NCBI GenBank assembly: GCA_013397935.1 | Contig: VZRN01001859.1 | Span: 310,001 to 374,000, forward strand | Origin: Dasyornis broadbenti | Taxonomy: Eukaryota; Chordata; Aves; Passeriformes; Dasyornithidae | Reading direction: 5' to 3' | DNA: 64,000 bases | Shown: positions 49,199 to 62,386 of the stretch, piece after piece | How positions within the stretch are numbered: position 1 is the stretch's first letter | Layout of the letters: each line of letters begins with the position of its first letter | Translations under genes and position numbers: made by a program | Notes under the pieces: model-generated | Databases searched by the model: none | What the model was told of the DNA's origin: nothing | What the model saw: only the letters and a program-made list of their open reading frames with translations

Positions 49199-52100
49199 TC
49201 GCATTCATGTCAAATTCATTTTTTCCAGCATTTTTTAGTTTAAAAGGTCTTGCAGATTTTTGTATGCTTCATTAACTAAGGTAAGTTTAGACAAACTTTT
49301 TAAATTTTGCAGACGTGCCTACAGAATTTTATACTGATGCATAACCATACTTCATATATAAATGAAATCCGTTCTTTCAAGCAACACATATATGTCCGTC
49401 ATGACTGGGATTAAAGTTGCATTGGGATAGATTTCTTTCGTGTATGCTGAAAAGCTTGGGCACTAATGCAGCCTGAACATTTAATAGAGTGCACAGACAA
49501 GGAAAAGATGTGCAAAATCAGTTACTGTGTGATGCCTGAACCTTGATCTAGTTCATCTAAGAAACTCCTCCTGTGTTTGCATCCTGCCAATAAGAAACTA
49601 ACAAATAAAAACAGAGTACAGCATCATGAGAAAAATCAAACATCATCCCCCTGCACTGTGGGAACAGATCTATAGAAGACAAAGTGATGAAAAAAAGAAT
49701 AAAAATTCTACCAACACTCAGAAAATAAGTGTGGTTTATGACCCCACTGAGGACAGGTGCAGACTTTGTATTTTTTATTTCAATTTCATGGAATATTTCT
49801 GTTACATAACTGATTTCCCTCCCTCCAAATTAAAATATATATATATATGAGACAAAAACAAACACTGATCTGTCTGCATTTTATTACTGTACTTTTTTTC
49901 TTACGAACTGTTAGTTGAAAAAAAAAAACCAACTACAAAATGCAATCATAGAGGCTCATGAGGAAGGTAATTCACATGTTGAATGCTTCCATGGCCAAGT
50001 TCATCAGCTTGACTATAACTCCTGTAAGCCACTTCTTGACGTTGGGAAAGGAATAGTGTAGGCATCAGAATCTCTGCCTACATGTTACCCACAGCTACTA
50101 GAATCAAGCACCTGAGATACCAGTGTAGAAAGGAATCTTAAATACTAATGTCACAGAGATACAACTCTACACCAGCAGGGAGATGTTGCTGTTAAGAGTC
50201 TAGGTCTGCACACCTGTAACAACAAACTACAATCTTTTGGATGCTATTGACAGACCCTTTGTTTTTCTGTACTACATTGTTGCCTGGGCTCTGCTTGTTG
50301 CTGGGAAGGCACTTACATCATTAGGTAACTGTACATTCTTCTTTCAGGATTATCAAATATGGGTTTCATCATATAAAAGAGAAAACTGACCACCAGCTAT
50401 GGCTGATTGGACAGGTAAGACAGAAAATGAGCGAAGGAGATCAGCAGATCTATGAAATAAGAAAACTTCAACCTAATGTTGTGTTAAATCATTGAAAATA
50501 CACATGCAGCTTTAAGAGTTGGTCATAAACCGCTCCTGAGTTGTTGAATGCAATTAACTGTTGTTATTCTCTATCCTCTTCTTAAAATTTTATTAAATGC
50601 TAGTTCAATCTTTAGTAGTAGGTATTTAATTAAGTGAATAGATTTATTACACACATTTTTAATAATTGACCTGTGTCAGGTACCTATAAGGAAAATGCAG
50701 GTCTAACATACAACTCTTTAGCTTTTAAATGTCAGCAATAGAATGATACAGTATTACAGCACTTAGCACTTTTCTTATTAACTTCTATACTCTACCTTTG
50801 CCCATAAATAAAACAGGAGCTGCCCCTAATACATAAGAGAAGGAAGTCGAACAGTATTATCAAAAGAGTAAGGATATAAGCTAAGAATAAGGAAAGAAAA
50901 AGAAGAAAAAACAAACAAATTAAAATAACATGATACACTGATTTATATGACATGTTAATCATCTATTATTTATCCTAAGTGCTTTTTGAGTTCTCATCTA
51001 ATTTCACTATAGCATCACAGATAGACTTTAGTCACCTTTTCCTGAATGTTAATAATTGATAAGTGATATTTAGCTTGCAAAGCTGATGCATACTCTTTGG
51101 AAAGCCATGCATTGCACTGGCTTCTCCCCTTGGGTGAAATCTGCTCCATCTGCATAAAATCATTGTATAAAGCTTTGAGGGCTTTGGGAAGCAGAATCCT
51201 TCCAACCAATATCTACAGTCCTCACAGCTGATCCTTACATTTTGTTCCTGGCTTATCTTCTTTGTGGCTTTCAACATCCACTTACAGAAAAAGAGTCTTT
51301 TTTTCTGTGCACATTTCTGTTTTGTCTCATTCTTTTTGCTTCCAAGGGCCTACAAAGACACTGAACACTGCAAAGAAGAGTGTGCTGGGTGTTTACACTG
51401 ATATAAATTTCACTACAAGTGCTTGTAAAATGGATGCCCATAGCACTGCCTATTATTTTGGGAATCACTCTGAAAATTACAGATGAGGATTATGAAGTCT
51501 CTAATGAGGAGAATTTGGAGCCAACAACGAGCTATCCAGATTCACATCAGCTGAGAAGGCACTCAGGGGGTTAGGGAAGGCAGGGTGAATATTCAGTGTA
51601 GATGTGAGCAGTACATTTTACGCTTACATTTGCCTTTACAAACTCACAGTATCCTGATTGAACAACAAGGATGTTCAACGAACAACATTATGACTTCTGT
51701 GTTTCTCATGAGGCAAATTTTCACACTTTGACAAGACGGATTTCATTAATTTTCAGTTTTTTTCCTCAGAGGTGGTTTTGTTTTCTTTGTTATCTCATTC
51801 TGGCTAACAAGGAGAGTATAATTACAACAGTCTTTACAATAGTTTATTGTGGTTACCTGCTGGTAAAGTTCTAGATAATTATATGGCTAGGTCTGTCCTG
51901 GCAATATTTCAATAACTATATGGACAAAAATCACTTCCAGGAATAAAATTTGTAATGCACCAAAACGTTCTGACTTCCTAGCTGATCTGTAGCAATTTAC
52001 ACTACAGAATCCTATTTGTGATATATGCATGCTAATAAAATTTTTTGCTTGAATTCCATTTTCCACATATGACAGTAACTACTTAGCTTTATACTTTTGC

Positions 52101-55100
52101 TCTTACCTGAGTCTTTTAATTCAGCTGACTTGTTGTCAAAAATTTAGAGTCACAGTGAAGAACAAACTTTTCATTATAAATATTTCTTTTTCTCTCTCTC
52201 TCCCTAGATTTGCCTTTAGAGCTTTCTGTGTTGCCCAGGTTTTACTTGAGTCATACATTTACTGACATTTACAGGCATACTGGCAGTACATAGATTAGCT
52301 GGCAAGTATATTAATATTACATATTTTTTTTGTGAAGAAGACGAATGGTTCACTAATTCTGAAGTAATTGTCTCAATTTGTGAAGCTAATTTTGATATCT
52401 TACTGACACAATTAGAAAGCCTATCAATTAGTCTTTCCTCACTGTTGCTCCTACTAAATAGTCAGTATATTTAGTAATTATGTGCCCAAATAATTTGATT
52501 CAAAACATTCATTGTTGACTTCGAATATGAAAATAGCTTAATTTCTCAACATGAACTTCTATCATAATGGACCAAACCCAGCTTAATTTAGTTGTATAAG
52601 TATTCCCATTCAAATAATTTTTTCAGTAATGGCTGCAAATGAACCATGAAATTTAGCCGTTTTCCAGTCAAGTATAATCTAGTGGAACAGCTCATGTAGT
52701 TTTAGATCTTGATATAGATTTTTCTGATCCAGTTTATTGAGTTGATTCAGAGTGTATGTGCCAACCTGACAGAAGGATTTGGAGTTAATTCCTATTAATA
52801 CAGATTAAAATTGGGACAGGAAATGTCATCCAGCTCTGTGGAGACTGAGACCTGTTCCCAGAGGAGTTAAATGCTTTCCTTTTCCATACAAACTCTTAAA
52901 AAGTTATTTGAGTATTACAAAATAATTAATCTCAAAAGTTGAAAGGTAATGGTGAGAAATAAAAGAATGTTCTAAGCCACATAAATATTCTAATGACTAT
53001 TTCTAGACAAGCAGTTAGTAAAAGTAGTTTGTTCTTTCTTAAATTTTATGGAGCTTAGTAAGGATATAATTCATGGATCATGTATTTTTGGTATCATCAA
53101 AATACAATAGCAACTATTTACAAGTTTATATATGTCAGCAATTATTGCACATAATAACAACCAAAATACCATAATATGTACAATTTGTTATAAAAATTGG
53201 ATTAGTTCTCATAAACTGATGGAAGGTAGAACAGGAAAGCCAAAACCAGACACTGTCAAAATGTTAATACAGCTTGAATTGATTTCTTCAAGAAGTATTA
53301 ACTTCAGCTGTAATATTATAAGAAATTATTTTAATATTATTTTTATGGGCTGCCATAGGATGTTTTTTTCAGAGTCATCATGGATTATTAACAGACCAAA
53401 TCTGCATGTGGAAAACCAGCCTTTTTCATGCCATTTATGCATTTCTGATATTTTACACAGAACCTGTCTTAAGACAGCTTTACCAAAGTTTTAAGTAATT
53501 CCTCTTTACAATAGGTAATGCCGCAGTTACAGCAGCCTGGAAAGCCTCAGTTCAGTTCCTGGTGGTTTTAGTTGTCATTTTTAAGATATTTGTCTTTATT
53601 AATAGGCTAATATATTGACATATTAACATGTCATCAATAGCGTATTTGGTTCCATGACCACAACCTATTTGAGCTTTCCACAAGATTCTTGCCCCCTTTT
53701 CTACATAGGTTGGGCAGTACGCATTTAAAAAGTATTCAATAGTTGTTTATTTGTTTGTTTGTTTCTCTCTTTTCACCAATGGCCCGAAGCTATGTATATT
53801 CTGAATAAACCAAGGACTAAGAAATAATTATTTTTTCCCTTGGGAGCATTACTATAGGAAACCTTCCTGTATCATCAAAATACCTTTCAAATAAGAATCC
53901 ACTTTCCTCCACAAAAGCAGATGAGTTCAGAAGTTTGTTATTCAACAAGCAGCTTACAGATGGGAATTTGAGGCATACAAGGTTAAAGTCAACAGTTTGA
54001 CTTAAATTTAGAGTAATTTTAAAATAACTTGTTTTCATACTACGTAACAATGCATAGAGCTATTCATAGCAGGTCTCATCTTCTGCCAACTTCTTTCATG
54101 GGTGTGAGTCTAACATAGAACTTCAAGCAAATATTTGCATTGCAGAGGTCAGATTTCTGGCATCCACATGCCGCTCCTGGGATTTCAGAAAGGCAGGTCA
54201 AAAGGGAGGTTCATATAGAGGGCAGATGATTCTCAGGTTTTGGGAAGGCAGAAGAAAGAATCGTAACTCTAGCGGAAGGTCTCCAAATGGCAGGGAGAAC
54301 TCAGCTCACTGAGAGAGTGAAGATCACCATGACAGAGTGAAGAACAGGGTAATATCAATGAAAGCCAGAAAGGGAATGGCTTTCAGTGAGTGACTCAGCA
54401 CACATAACCCTGAAAACCAGACAACAATCCTGAGATGAGTGAGAAACAGAACAGTAATCACAATGCTGCAGCTACTCAAGACAGAAAAGGAACAAACATG
54501 CATATGTGTGTAGGAGAGCATTCCAGGAAGGAGAGAAGCTGAGGAAAAAGGTGTGACTTTAAGTGATACAGACTCTCAAGACAGAAAATTCAGACAGTGC
54601 TAGGCAATTATGTTATTTCAATTTAATTCAAGCATTTCATATTGCATCAGATGCTGTCATATTTATACTGTGCAAAGGACTAGGGAAGTGTTCTGTTTAC
54701 ATTGTCTTAACCATTGCACTTTGGGAAGCATTTTCTCCAGAGAAGCAGGACAAAGAGGAAGATTACTTCCACAGTAGCTCAAATGATCTTTATGGGATCT
54801 GGAAAACTTTCTGGAGCATGTGTACTGACAGAGAGAAAATGGGATACTCAAAAAAAGTGTCCTGTGTAAAAAGGGAGCAGTCCCAAATCAGGTCTCAGGA
54901 GTTCCAGGTAAGAGACTTTCCTGAAATGTCATAAAGAAGGTCTGTAGTGAAACAGACTGGAGTTTTCCTTGAACTGAAAAATGCTGACTTTCAACACGAT
55001 ATGGAAAAAAGGTAAACACTGTAAAGACAGCATGGTTAGGAGGTTGACTTGTTTCCAAACATCTTCAATCTGTCTTGCTTAGTGCTTCTGAGGCTTCCCC

Positions 55101-56789
55101 TATTTAGTGAGTCATTTTGCTGTAGTTTGGTTGTTTTTGTTGTTCTTTAAATAAAACATTAGCTTTAGAAATTGCATGTCATTACTGTTTTTTTGGCAAG
55201 CTCACATCAAAAATGAGAAGAGGGGAAAGTGTTTTCACTTGGCCAAAGATGTTTGCCTGGAGCCAGCTGCAATGTGATCCTCCCCAGCATGATATGAGAA
55301 GTAGTAGGCTAGGAAACTCCGAAAAAGTGCATAGTAAAGTAGTGGCAAATGCACCTTTCAAATACAAAAGTCCCAAAACAATATAGTTCAGATTACCCTT
55401 CAGGGTAACGGAAACCCTGGAGGTCTGGTTGTGACTGCAGTGCACAGTATACTATTGAAAATCCATTTTTCCTTGAATGTCATATCCTAGTAGAGTATTC
55501 TAACAGTTTAATACCATATAAGAAGATAGGCTAAGGAAAGGTAAAAGTGGCTTATCTTTTATTAGAGTTGATTAGGCACAATCCAGATTCCCACACATTA
55601 AGTCAGTAACTAGTTTTGGTCTTGCAGTATAAGAGGAAGAAACAAAGAAGACTAATGGGAAAAGTACAAAATTGTGATTATTCCTTTGTATCAGTAGGAT
55701 GGCAAACAGGTGAACATTAAAGAGAATAGGTTTTTGTCCATAGGGTATTTGAGGATTTTAAATGATCTACAGTCAGACACACAAATTGAAGACCAGTAAG
55801 GAAATACCAGGACCACAAAGGAGTCTAACAGTTGCTAACAGAGGCTAACTATATTAACAAATGTGCATACTCAAATTTGCAAACACCAATTGATGAGACA
55901 TGGGGAAAGAGGAAACTCTAAGAATGGGCTTTGGAAAGCTAGAGATAATAAAAAGCAAGGCAACAATCCTGAAGTCAAGACTGGACAGAACCAAACAGAG
56001 CTATGTTGCAGTAGGCCACAGTGGACACTGATGAAGACACTGAGGAGGCTGCTTTCAGATAGGCTGTGTTGAGCATGTAAGTGAATCTGCAGGGTTGTCC
56101 TTTAGTGCTCCACACCTGCATGGACAATTTGTCTTCAGGCCACCCTATGCTACTGCTCTGTGAACTAGCAAATACTTCCCCAATAAATAACTCATCTTTA
56201 TTTCAGTGAAAGTCTTTACCTGACTCTGCTACCACCTGAGTAGCTGTCAATGCTGGGATCTTACAGAGAGGATTCCCACTGGAGGAGAAATCAGAACTGC
56301 AGGACTAGAATTTATTTTGCATACCTTGTTTTCCTTTAGTTACATGAAACTGTCGTTAAACCAAGTACAACAGCAGCATGACACAAGAAGGTATTGCTGT
56401 CATTTCAGAACTAAATGCCCCATCTCTAGAAAACAACTTTTCTTCAAGAACTGTCTTTATTTAGAGAACTGTCTGAGAAAATATTATTTTTTTCCAAAAG
56501 TCTTTCTCAGAAATTGTCTTAAATCCCACCTCCCCCCCCAAACCAGCTGTTAAACACCTGAGCAATGCAATATTTCATCAAAGTCAATATGTTATTTATG
56601 ATTATGCCATCCAGTAATGCTTGTTTTAGAAATATATTTCCAGCAGAGACACATCTCCTAAAGAAGTGGCAATTTAATCACCCATCTCAGACTGAATATA
56701 CAACTTTTTTCTTAAACACTGTCGTACATTCCAGTGTTTATTTTGAAGGTATAAAACTGACTTAATGATCTGAAAGGGATTAATTAATA

Positions 56790-57700
56790 TTCTGCAGAAT
56801 TTCAAAAATCTTGAGAAGAATTGGAAGAGCTTCTCTGGTGTTTGAATAGTTTAATACCTCACTGCATGCTTCAGTCTGCTTCTTACCAATGAACCTCTGA
56901 AAGACTTTTATTCTTTTTGTGTTTATAGGATTTTAATACTCAAGTTTGGATACAAAACAATGTCTTATCTTGATTGCCAGACTTTAGTGATTCTTGCTCC
57001 ATGTCAGTATTACCTGATTTGACTAATATAGTCTTTATCTTGGAATCTAAACACTATTGTCAGGTCTCAGAGCTCAGATTTGGTCCTTTGGACTATGTGA
57101 TGAGGTTTTTTCATTATGCTCAAAAACGTAATTGAACAAGATTTGAACAAAAAGCATCCAATTGTCCAATTCTATACTTTCGATTCCAGCAAGAGTACAA
57201 TGGCTTCTGTTTTCTAATTTTCCTGCTTTGTTCAACATTAAAAATCAACACTCTGTCTCAGTTCATAGATCTCTTTGTTTCAGCATCCCTTTCTTCAGGG
57301 TTGCTTATTCCTTCCTCTATTGCATGCACACGTTTGGTTAATTTATCCAATTTAACATCCATTGCATCTCCCTTTCGTTTAAGTCTCCCCCATGCTGTGA
57401 AGAATGACTGTCCAGGTCCATTTTATTTCTCTAAATATTGCTGTAATATCTGTAGGAGCTTCTTATTCCCTAAAGGGCACTAAGACAGATGCTGTGTTTT
57501 CCATAAAGTCTGTGAATTCTTTTGAGCAGCCTTCACTGTGTTTCTGTGGACTACATGACACTCCTAAATTGCAGCTGTTTCCAAGGATCTGTTCCTCCAC
57601 ATTGATCTTTTTCTCATCTCTGTCCAATGCCGGCAAAAAGTTAAGACCCAGGAAAAAAGGACTAAAAATTTGAATTTTTGTCTAGTTTGCATTTAGTCTA
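56790..57700 (-). pseudogene. Decayed L1-clade LINE ORF1 relic
   Basis: ORF1 of L1-clade LINEs encodes an RNA-binding chaperone with a coiled coil, an RRM and a C-terminal domain. On the minus strand, pieces of this order are visible in shifting frames. An open stretch of about 75 codons (57700-57470) is followed by a coiled-coil-like segment VKLDKLTKRVHAIEE (57355-57310). Then come KLENRSH (57224-57204), resembling the LENRSRRNN signature at the RRM start, FRFQDKDY (about 57070-57045), resembling the FxxYxDK stretch, and LYPNLSIKIL (about 56965-56936), resembling the DLSP motif of the C-terminal domain. Stops and at least three frameshifts make it dead. Birds have very few L1 relics, so this needs a profile search. 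An unrelated decayed gene is the alternative. Confidence 0.5.
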
Positions 57701-57709
57701 AAGAAAGGG

Positions 57710-60700
57710 AAGACAGGCTTATAAAGTATATTGGCACTTCCCTGCAATGCAATTCACAGCCAAGCCTACAGGGGTAGACTTGAGTTTGGTGGGCACCTAG
57801 CCCTTGAGAGGACATTAAAAATGGGTCACATTTTTCAGAAGCAAAGTGAATCAGTCATATTTTTTTGTCAAGTTCCTTTGAGCAGAAAGCAGCGTCCTGC
57901 TGATTCCTCTTGCCTGGCAGCCGAGCACTGTATGCCATATATAAAGCTGACTGGATGAGGGAGCAGGGGGATGGCTCCCAAATTCCTTAGGAGAGGCAGG
58001 CTAGGACAATGAGAAAGTTCAGATCAAATTTCATTGTAATGCAAGTCTGGATTGGAATTTGCCATTTTAGTAGCCTTCCATTCAAGCATGCTTAATGTGT
58101 CCCCATACCTAATACTGACATTGACAGAACAGATAACAATAGCTTCTTTCTGTTTTATGAGTTGATAAAAACCAAACCAGAAAGAATTGAGGATTTTCAT
58201 CATCAGGAACTTTTTTTTCCATCAACATCTTAAATTAAAAATACTTTAAAAGTATTTATCCCAGGCAATGGTAGTCATCATATCTTTTTGCCACTTTGAG
58301 AAGTTTCTGGTCCAATTTCCAGTGGGCCAGTTTCTACTTCAAATGTGATACCTTTGCTACAATTGCAGAAGAAAACCAGAAGACTAAATATGCAGAGCTG
58401 AAGATATTAATGGTCAAGACTGAGTCTGCAAAAGAGAGGGAAACGTGAAATAGTGATACATATCCTTGATTTGTTTTTATTACTGGTGATGTGGGATTTT
58501 AGGGCATTTATCTGTCATCTTTCAAGTACCAGATTTTCTTCAGGAAACCTGTGTAATTTACATTCTGTACTCATTTTTCTTAAAATATTCTATTGCTTAT
58601 TTCTTGTACTTGTGGCTTGACCTTGAACTGAGACTTCAGCAAAATACGTAGATTATTACCAGGATTAAAGAACAAACAGCACGCTATGATGGCCATACAC
58701 ATTTCAGGATGTCCATCCTAAGACTTCTGAAAGAGGCTTTGAATATACTAAATATTTATCCTGTGAAATGAGATCCATTTTTAGGGTCTTTCAAAAGCTG
58801 AGACACACAAAATCATTGGACACTGTTGTAAATTGTGGTCATACATGCATATTTATCTGCATGTAAAAGTATGTTATTACAAAAGTTTTAATTTTCTCTA
58901 ATTTTCCTGAATAATTTTCTGGAACATCTTCTCTTGTCACATGTAATAATCTGGATTTACCAAGTAATTAAACATATGGTGATATGTTTAGTTATACAAA
59001 ATATTGTTTGTCAAATTACATGACCACTGGGCTTCCATGAATGTTTATTGTATGTCTAGATATCTAATTAAGTAGCTGATGAATTTCATTAGAGAGATTC
59101 TAGAAACAATTTGGTTTTTCTAAAACCTGATAACTTTTAACACTTTTAAATTAAATGTCTGTTTCAGTGACTATATTTAAAGTGTTACTTGAATTCCCTG
59201 TAGTTCACCTCAGAGGTTTTTTATTTTTACTCCTAGCTAATAAACTAAGAGGCATACCACTCATACCAGTAAAACCCCAAGCAAGCTGCCCTGTATCATA
59301 CTTCACACTTCATCAAGATTCTTCCCTGTGTAGTAATACTATTCATAGGGTTTTATATTTGTTTGCTTTGTTTCTATGGTTATTTTTCCACTTATATTAG
59401 GAAGTGTGATTGGTTTTTCTCAGCTTCCAATCTGCACTAGAACATTTTGAGTTGTCCAGAAAATCACTTAAAGCTGTTAGTGGTCAAATAGAGCTGAGTG
59501 AACAGACATGTGATTTATCTACATCTGCCTGAATGAGGTGAAAACAGTCTTTCAGACTCAGGGAGATATATACAGAAATGTTTCACCTCCTAAAACTTTT
59601 TTTTAAATGGTTTTGTTATTTCCTTTATCAATGGCATACATCTAGCATTGTAGGAACCACGACTGTCCTTAAAAATATATTAGCTTGCATAATTTTCTAG
59701 AAAATACCTACATAGAAAATCTCAAATTTAAGAAGCCACTTATTCTTTCTCACCCATCCCATGTGACAGCTCAAGTTATCCTGTGTTATGCTTGCAAAGC
59801 CAGAGGAGTCTCACAGCACAGGTAGGACTCTGACAACTGAGCAGCAAATCAAGTTCCAAAGGCTTGAATTCAGGATGATGGTTGAGAAAATGCCATTGCA
59901 GCTGTGTCCCTTTCATAGCTTCATTGAAGGACTGGAAACTTTAAGTACTCCAATCACCATAGCATGATCTCTGACACACCAGGATTATTATTCAAGGAAC
60001 AAGGATGCATAAAGGATGTGAAGGACAAAACAACTGGATCACACCTTTTAGAATTTAATAAGGAATTCATGTGCTTTGCAAGCAAAATGCGATTTTCCTC
60101 TTCAGGGCACCACTAAATAAGGCCTATATCCATAGATAAAGCACTGTTCAGTCACAGTGAAGTGAACACTGATTCAGCCACAGGTTTATGGAGCATTTAA
60201 CCATTAGCATACTTCCTCACACTCTTAGAACTGTGCCAACACCTACTCCCCAAACTGGTATAATGTCTCAGATCTGCAAATGTCTGCAAATGGCTGTGCA
60301 GAGTCTTCTTATGAGGCTGCCCTGTTTAGGGAGGAAGAGAACTAAGAACGAGGAAGCTTGTGGTGCCACGCCACATGGCTGTGGAGCAAGGGAGCAGATG
60401 ACACCCACACAACTGAGCAACAGCTGTGAAGTCATGTGTAATGAAGTTTTCTCTTGGTTTTGCCAAGAGTCACTTCTTCTCACAGTGAGTTATTTTATCC
60501 ATTCCTAAATTGATAAGGAATCAAATACTTATTAAAGAATTAATTACCATTTTCCTGTCAAGTGGAGATGAAATATACTTTGAGACTGCCACCACCTGGA
60601 CAATCAGAAAGATACAGAGATGTTAAGCTCCTCAGGAAGTAAAAAGGATGCAGATAGATAAGCTTCTTCAAATCATGTGAGAGAGATGTCCTCTGATTTC

Positions 60701-60740
60701 ACGACCTCCCACCTTATCAAACCCATCTTGCACATGTTTA
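57710..60740. other. Non-coding DNA, no gene seen
   Basis: Short frames only, such as 59155-59400 and 60188-60508, with no domain content. A 9-bp inverted repeat lies at 58969-58990. I see no ORF2 or 5' UTR that would extend the L1-like relic into this side. Confidence 0.5.
58969..58990. repeat. 9-bp inverted repeat with 4-bp loop
   Basis: TAAACATAT and ATATGTTTA pair perfectly around GGTG. Further outward the pairing continues with one mismatch. In AT-rich DNA such a structure has a fair chance of arising at random. Confidence 0.4.
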
Positions 60741-60743
60741 GAA

Positions 60744-61428
60744 TATCGTAGAATTATAGAATCATAGAATGGTTTCCATTGTAAAAGACCTGAACACTCA
60801 TTCTAATCCCCTGCTCTGGGCAGGGACACCTTCGGCTAGACCAGGTTGCTCAAAGACCTGTTCAACCTGGCCTTGAACACTTCCAGGGATGGGGCATCCA
60901 CAGCTTCTCTGGGCAACCTGGTCCAGTGCCTCACCAACTTCTGAGTAAAGAAATTAGTCCTAACATCTAATCTAAATCTCTCCTCTTGTTTAAAACTGTC
61001 CCACCTTGTCCTATCACTACCTGCCCATGTGAAAATTCTCTGTCTTTTTTTTTTTTATAAGAGCCCTTAATTTACTGGGAGGCCAAAATGACATCTCCCC
61101 AGAACCACCTATCTCCCAGGCTGAACAACCTGGCTCTCTCAGCCTTTCTTCACAGGTTAAGTTCTCCATCCCTGTGATCATGGTCCTCCTCTAGATCACT
61201 CTAACGCATCTTTCCTGTGCTGAGGACCCCAGAACCAGATGCCCAGTTCCAGGGGGTGTCACATGAGGGCAGAGTAGAAGGACAGAATCACCTCCCTTGA
61301 CCTGCTGGTCACACTTGTTTTGGTGGAGCCCAGATGTGGTTGGCCTTCTGGGCTGTGAGTACACACTGTTTCCTCATGTCCAGATTTTCACCCACCAGAT
61401 CCTTCAAGTCCTTCCCTGGGGCTGCTAC
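60744..61428 (-). mobile_element. CR1 LINE, 3' part (outer element of nested cluster)
   Basis: In minus orientation this is the CR1 terminal repeat (seen as TAGAATTATAGAATCATAG), the full 3' UTR, and the C-terminal end of ORF2 running upstream. Recognisable blocks on the plus strand include CTTGAACACTTCCAGGGATG, TTGTCCTATCACTACCTGCC and ATCACCTCCCTTGACCTGCT. A T run of about 15 (61026-61040) interrupts a conserved block. The sequence stops inside ORF2 at GGGGCTGCTAC and resumes after the plus-strand CR1 at about 62068, so the element was split by insertion. It is dead. Confidence 0.93.
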
Positions 61429-62067
61429 GAGTCAGCAGTGCCCTGGCAGCCAGGAAGGTCAGCCCTGTCCTGGGGGGCATCAGGCACAGCATCACCAGCT
61501 GAGCAAGGGAAGGCATTGTCCTGCTCTGCTTTGCACTGGGGTGGCCTCGCCTCGAGCGCTGGGGGCAGTTTTGGTCACCACAATAAGAATGATATTAAAC
61601 TATTAGAGAGAGTCCAAAGGAGGGCAGCAAAGGTGGTGAAGGACCTTGAGGAGAAGCCTTACCAGGAACAGCTGAGGTCACTTGGTCTGCTCAGCCTGGA
61701 GAAGAGCAGACTGAGGGGAGACCTCATCACAGTCTACAACTTCCTCATGAGGGGAAGACGAAGGATGGGCACTGATCACTTCTCTGTGGTGCCCAGTGAC
61801 CTGAGGGAATAGCCTGAAGTTGTGTCATGGGAGGTTTAGGTTGGATATTAGTAAAAACGCTCTTCACCCAGAGGGTGTTTGGGCACTGGAGCAGGCTTCC
61901 CAGGGAAGTGGTCACAGCACTAAGCTTGATAGAGTTCAAGAAGCATTTGGACAATGCTCTTAGGCACATGGTGTGGCTCTTGGGGTGTCCTGTGCAGGGC
62001 CAAGAGCTGTACTCAATGGTCTTGTGGTCCTTTCTAACTCAGCTTAACCTGTACTTCTGTGATTCTG
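61429..62067 (+). mobile_element. CR1 LINE inserted into the minus-strand CR1
   Basis: Same family as the copy at 36355: it starts at GTCAGCAGTGCCCTGG and ends in TTCTGTGATTCTG. It holds the ORF2 C-terminal part (LLERVQRRA, SLGLLSLEK, HWSRLPREVV and DNALRHMV in order) and the 3' UTR. The frame is broken by a stop at 61810-61812 and a shift before 61827, so it is more decayed than the 36355 copy. Outer CR1 sequence lies on both sides, which makes this the later insertion. No target-site duplication is obvious, in keeping with CR1. Confidence 0.93.
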
Positions 62068-62089
62068 AGCACTTCTCCCAGTCTGTACT
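62068..62089 (-). mobile_element. Short segment of the outer CR1 between two insertions
   Basis: GCACTTCTCCCAGTCTGTACT corresponds to the CR1 minus-strand block that normally follows GGGCTGCTCTCAATC. It is therefore the piece of the outer element stranded between the plus-strand CR1 and the LTR. Its last five bases, GTACT (62085-62089), form the left copy of the LTR target duplication. Confidence 0.7.
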
Positions 62090-62386
62090 TGTCTTGGTTT
62101 AAGACCATTTAAAGAGGTGGACACTCTAAAACGAGTTACCTCCCCTTAGTTTCAACCAATCCTTTTCCACCAATAAAGAGAAATGAAATATGAATAGATA
62201 TGAGTGAAAAAATAACAGTTTACTCACCAGTGAAACAGCAACAGGCAAAAAGTAACAGTGAATAGTCCCATGTCCCCCCCCTGAAATACCATTTCTGGCC
62301 ATGGTGCTGGGTCTTAAGGAGACAGTAACATTTTTTTTGACATAGATAAATATGGAATACAATAACTTTTTGAGTTACCCATTACA
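62090..62386. mobile_element. Solo LTR of an endogenous retrovirus, about 297 bp
   Basis: The segment starts TGTCTTGG and ends CATTACA, giving the TG...CA termini of LTRs (here TGT...ACA). It is flanked by GTACT (62085-62089) and GTATT (62387-62391), a 5-bp target duplication with one mismatch. Five bases is the size typical of ERVL/ERV3-type elements. The opening TGTCTTGGTTT resembles the start of LTRs I know from songbird genomes. An AATAAA lies at 62172-62177. Removing the segment restores the CR1 sequence on both sides. No internal viral genes are present; a solo LTR is what recombination between two LTRs leaves. Orientation is uncertain. Confidence 0.7.

Larger units (their letters stand above)
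47200..56770. other. Non-coding DNA, no gene seen
   Basis: Frames of 120 codons at 53132-53494 and 123 codons at 54563-54934 (plus strand) have no recognisable domain. Short simple repeats occur at 49837-49849 (AT)n, 52189-52201 (CT)n and 53747-53764 (TTTG)n. A POU-like and PBX/HOX-like pair lies at 49184-49198. An older repeat at 47581-47652 is listed separately. Confidence 0.5.

Noticed and set aside
53132..53494. 120-codon plus-strand frame
   Set aside because: Low-complexity, AT-driven composition and no domain. Length is within chance expectation.
54563..54934. 123-codon plus-strand frame
   Set aside because: It looks slightly more protein-like than others, but I recognise no family, and an overlapping minus-strand frame of 62 codons is equally plausible.
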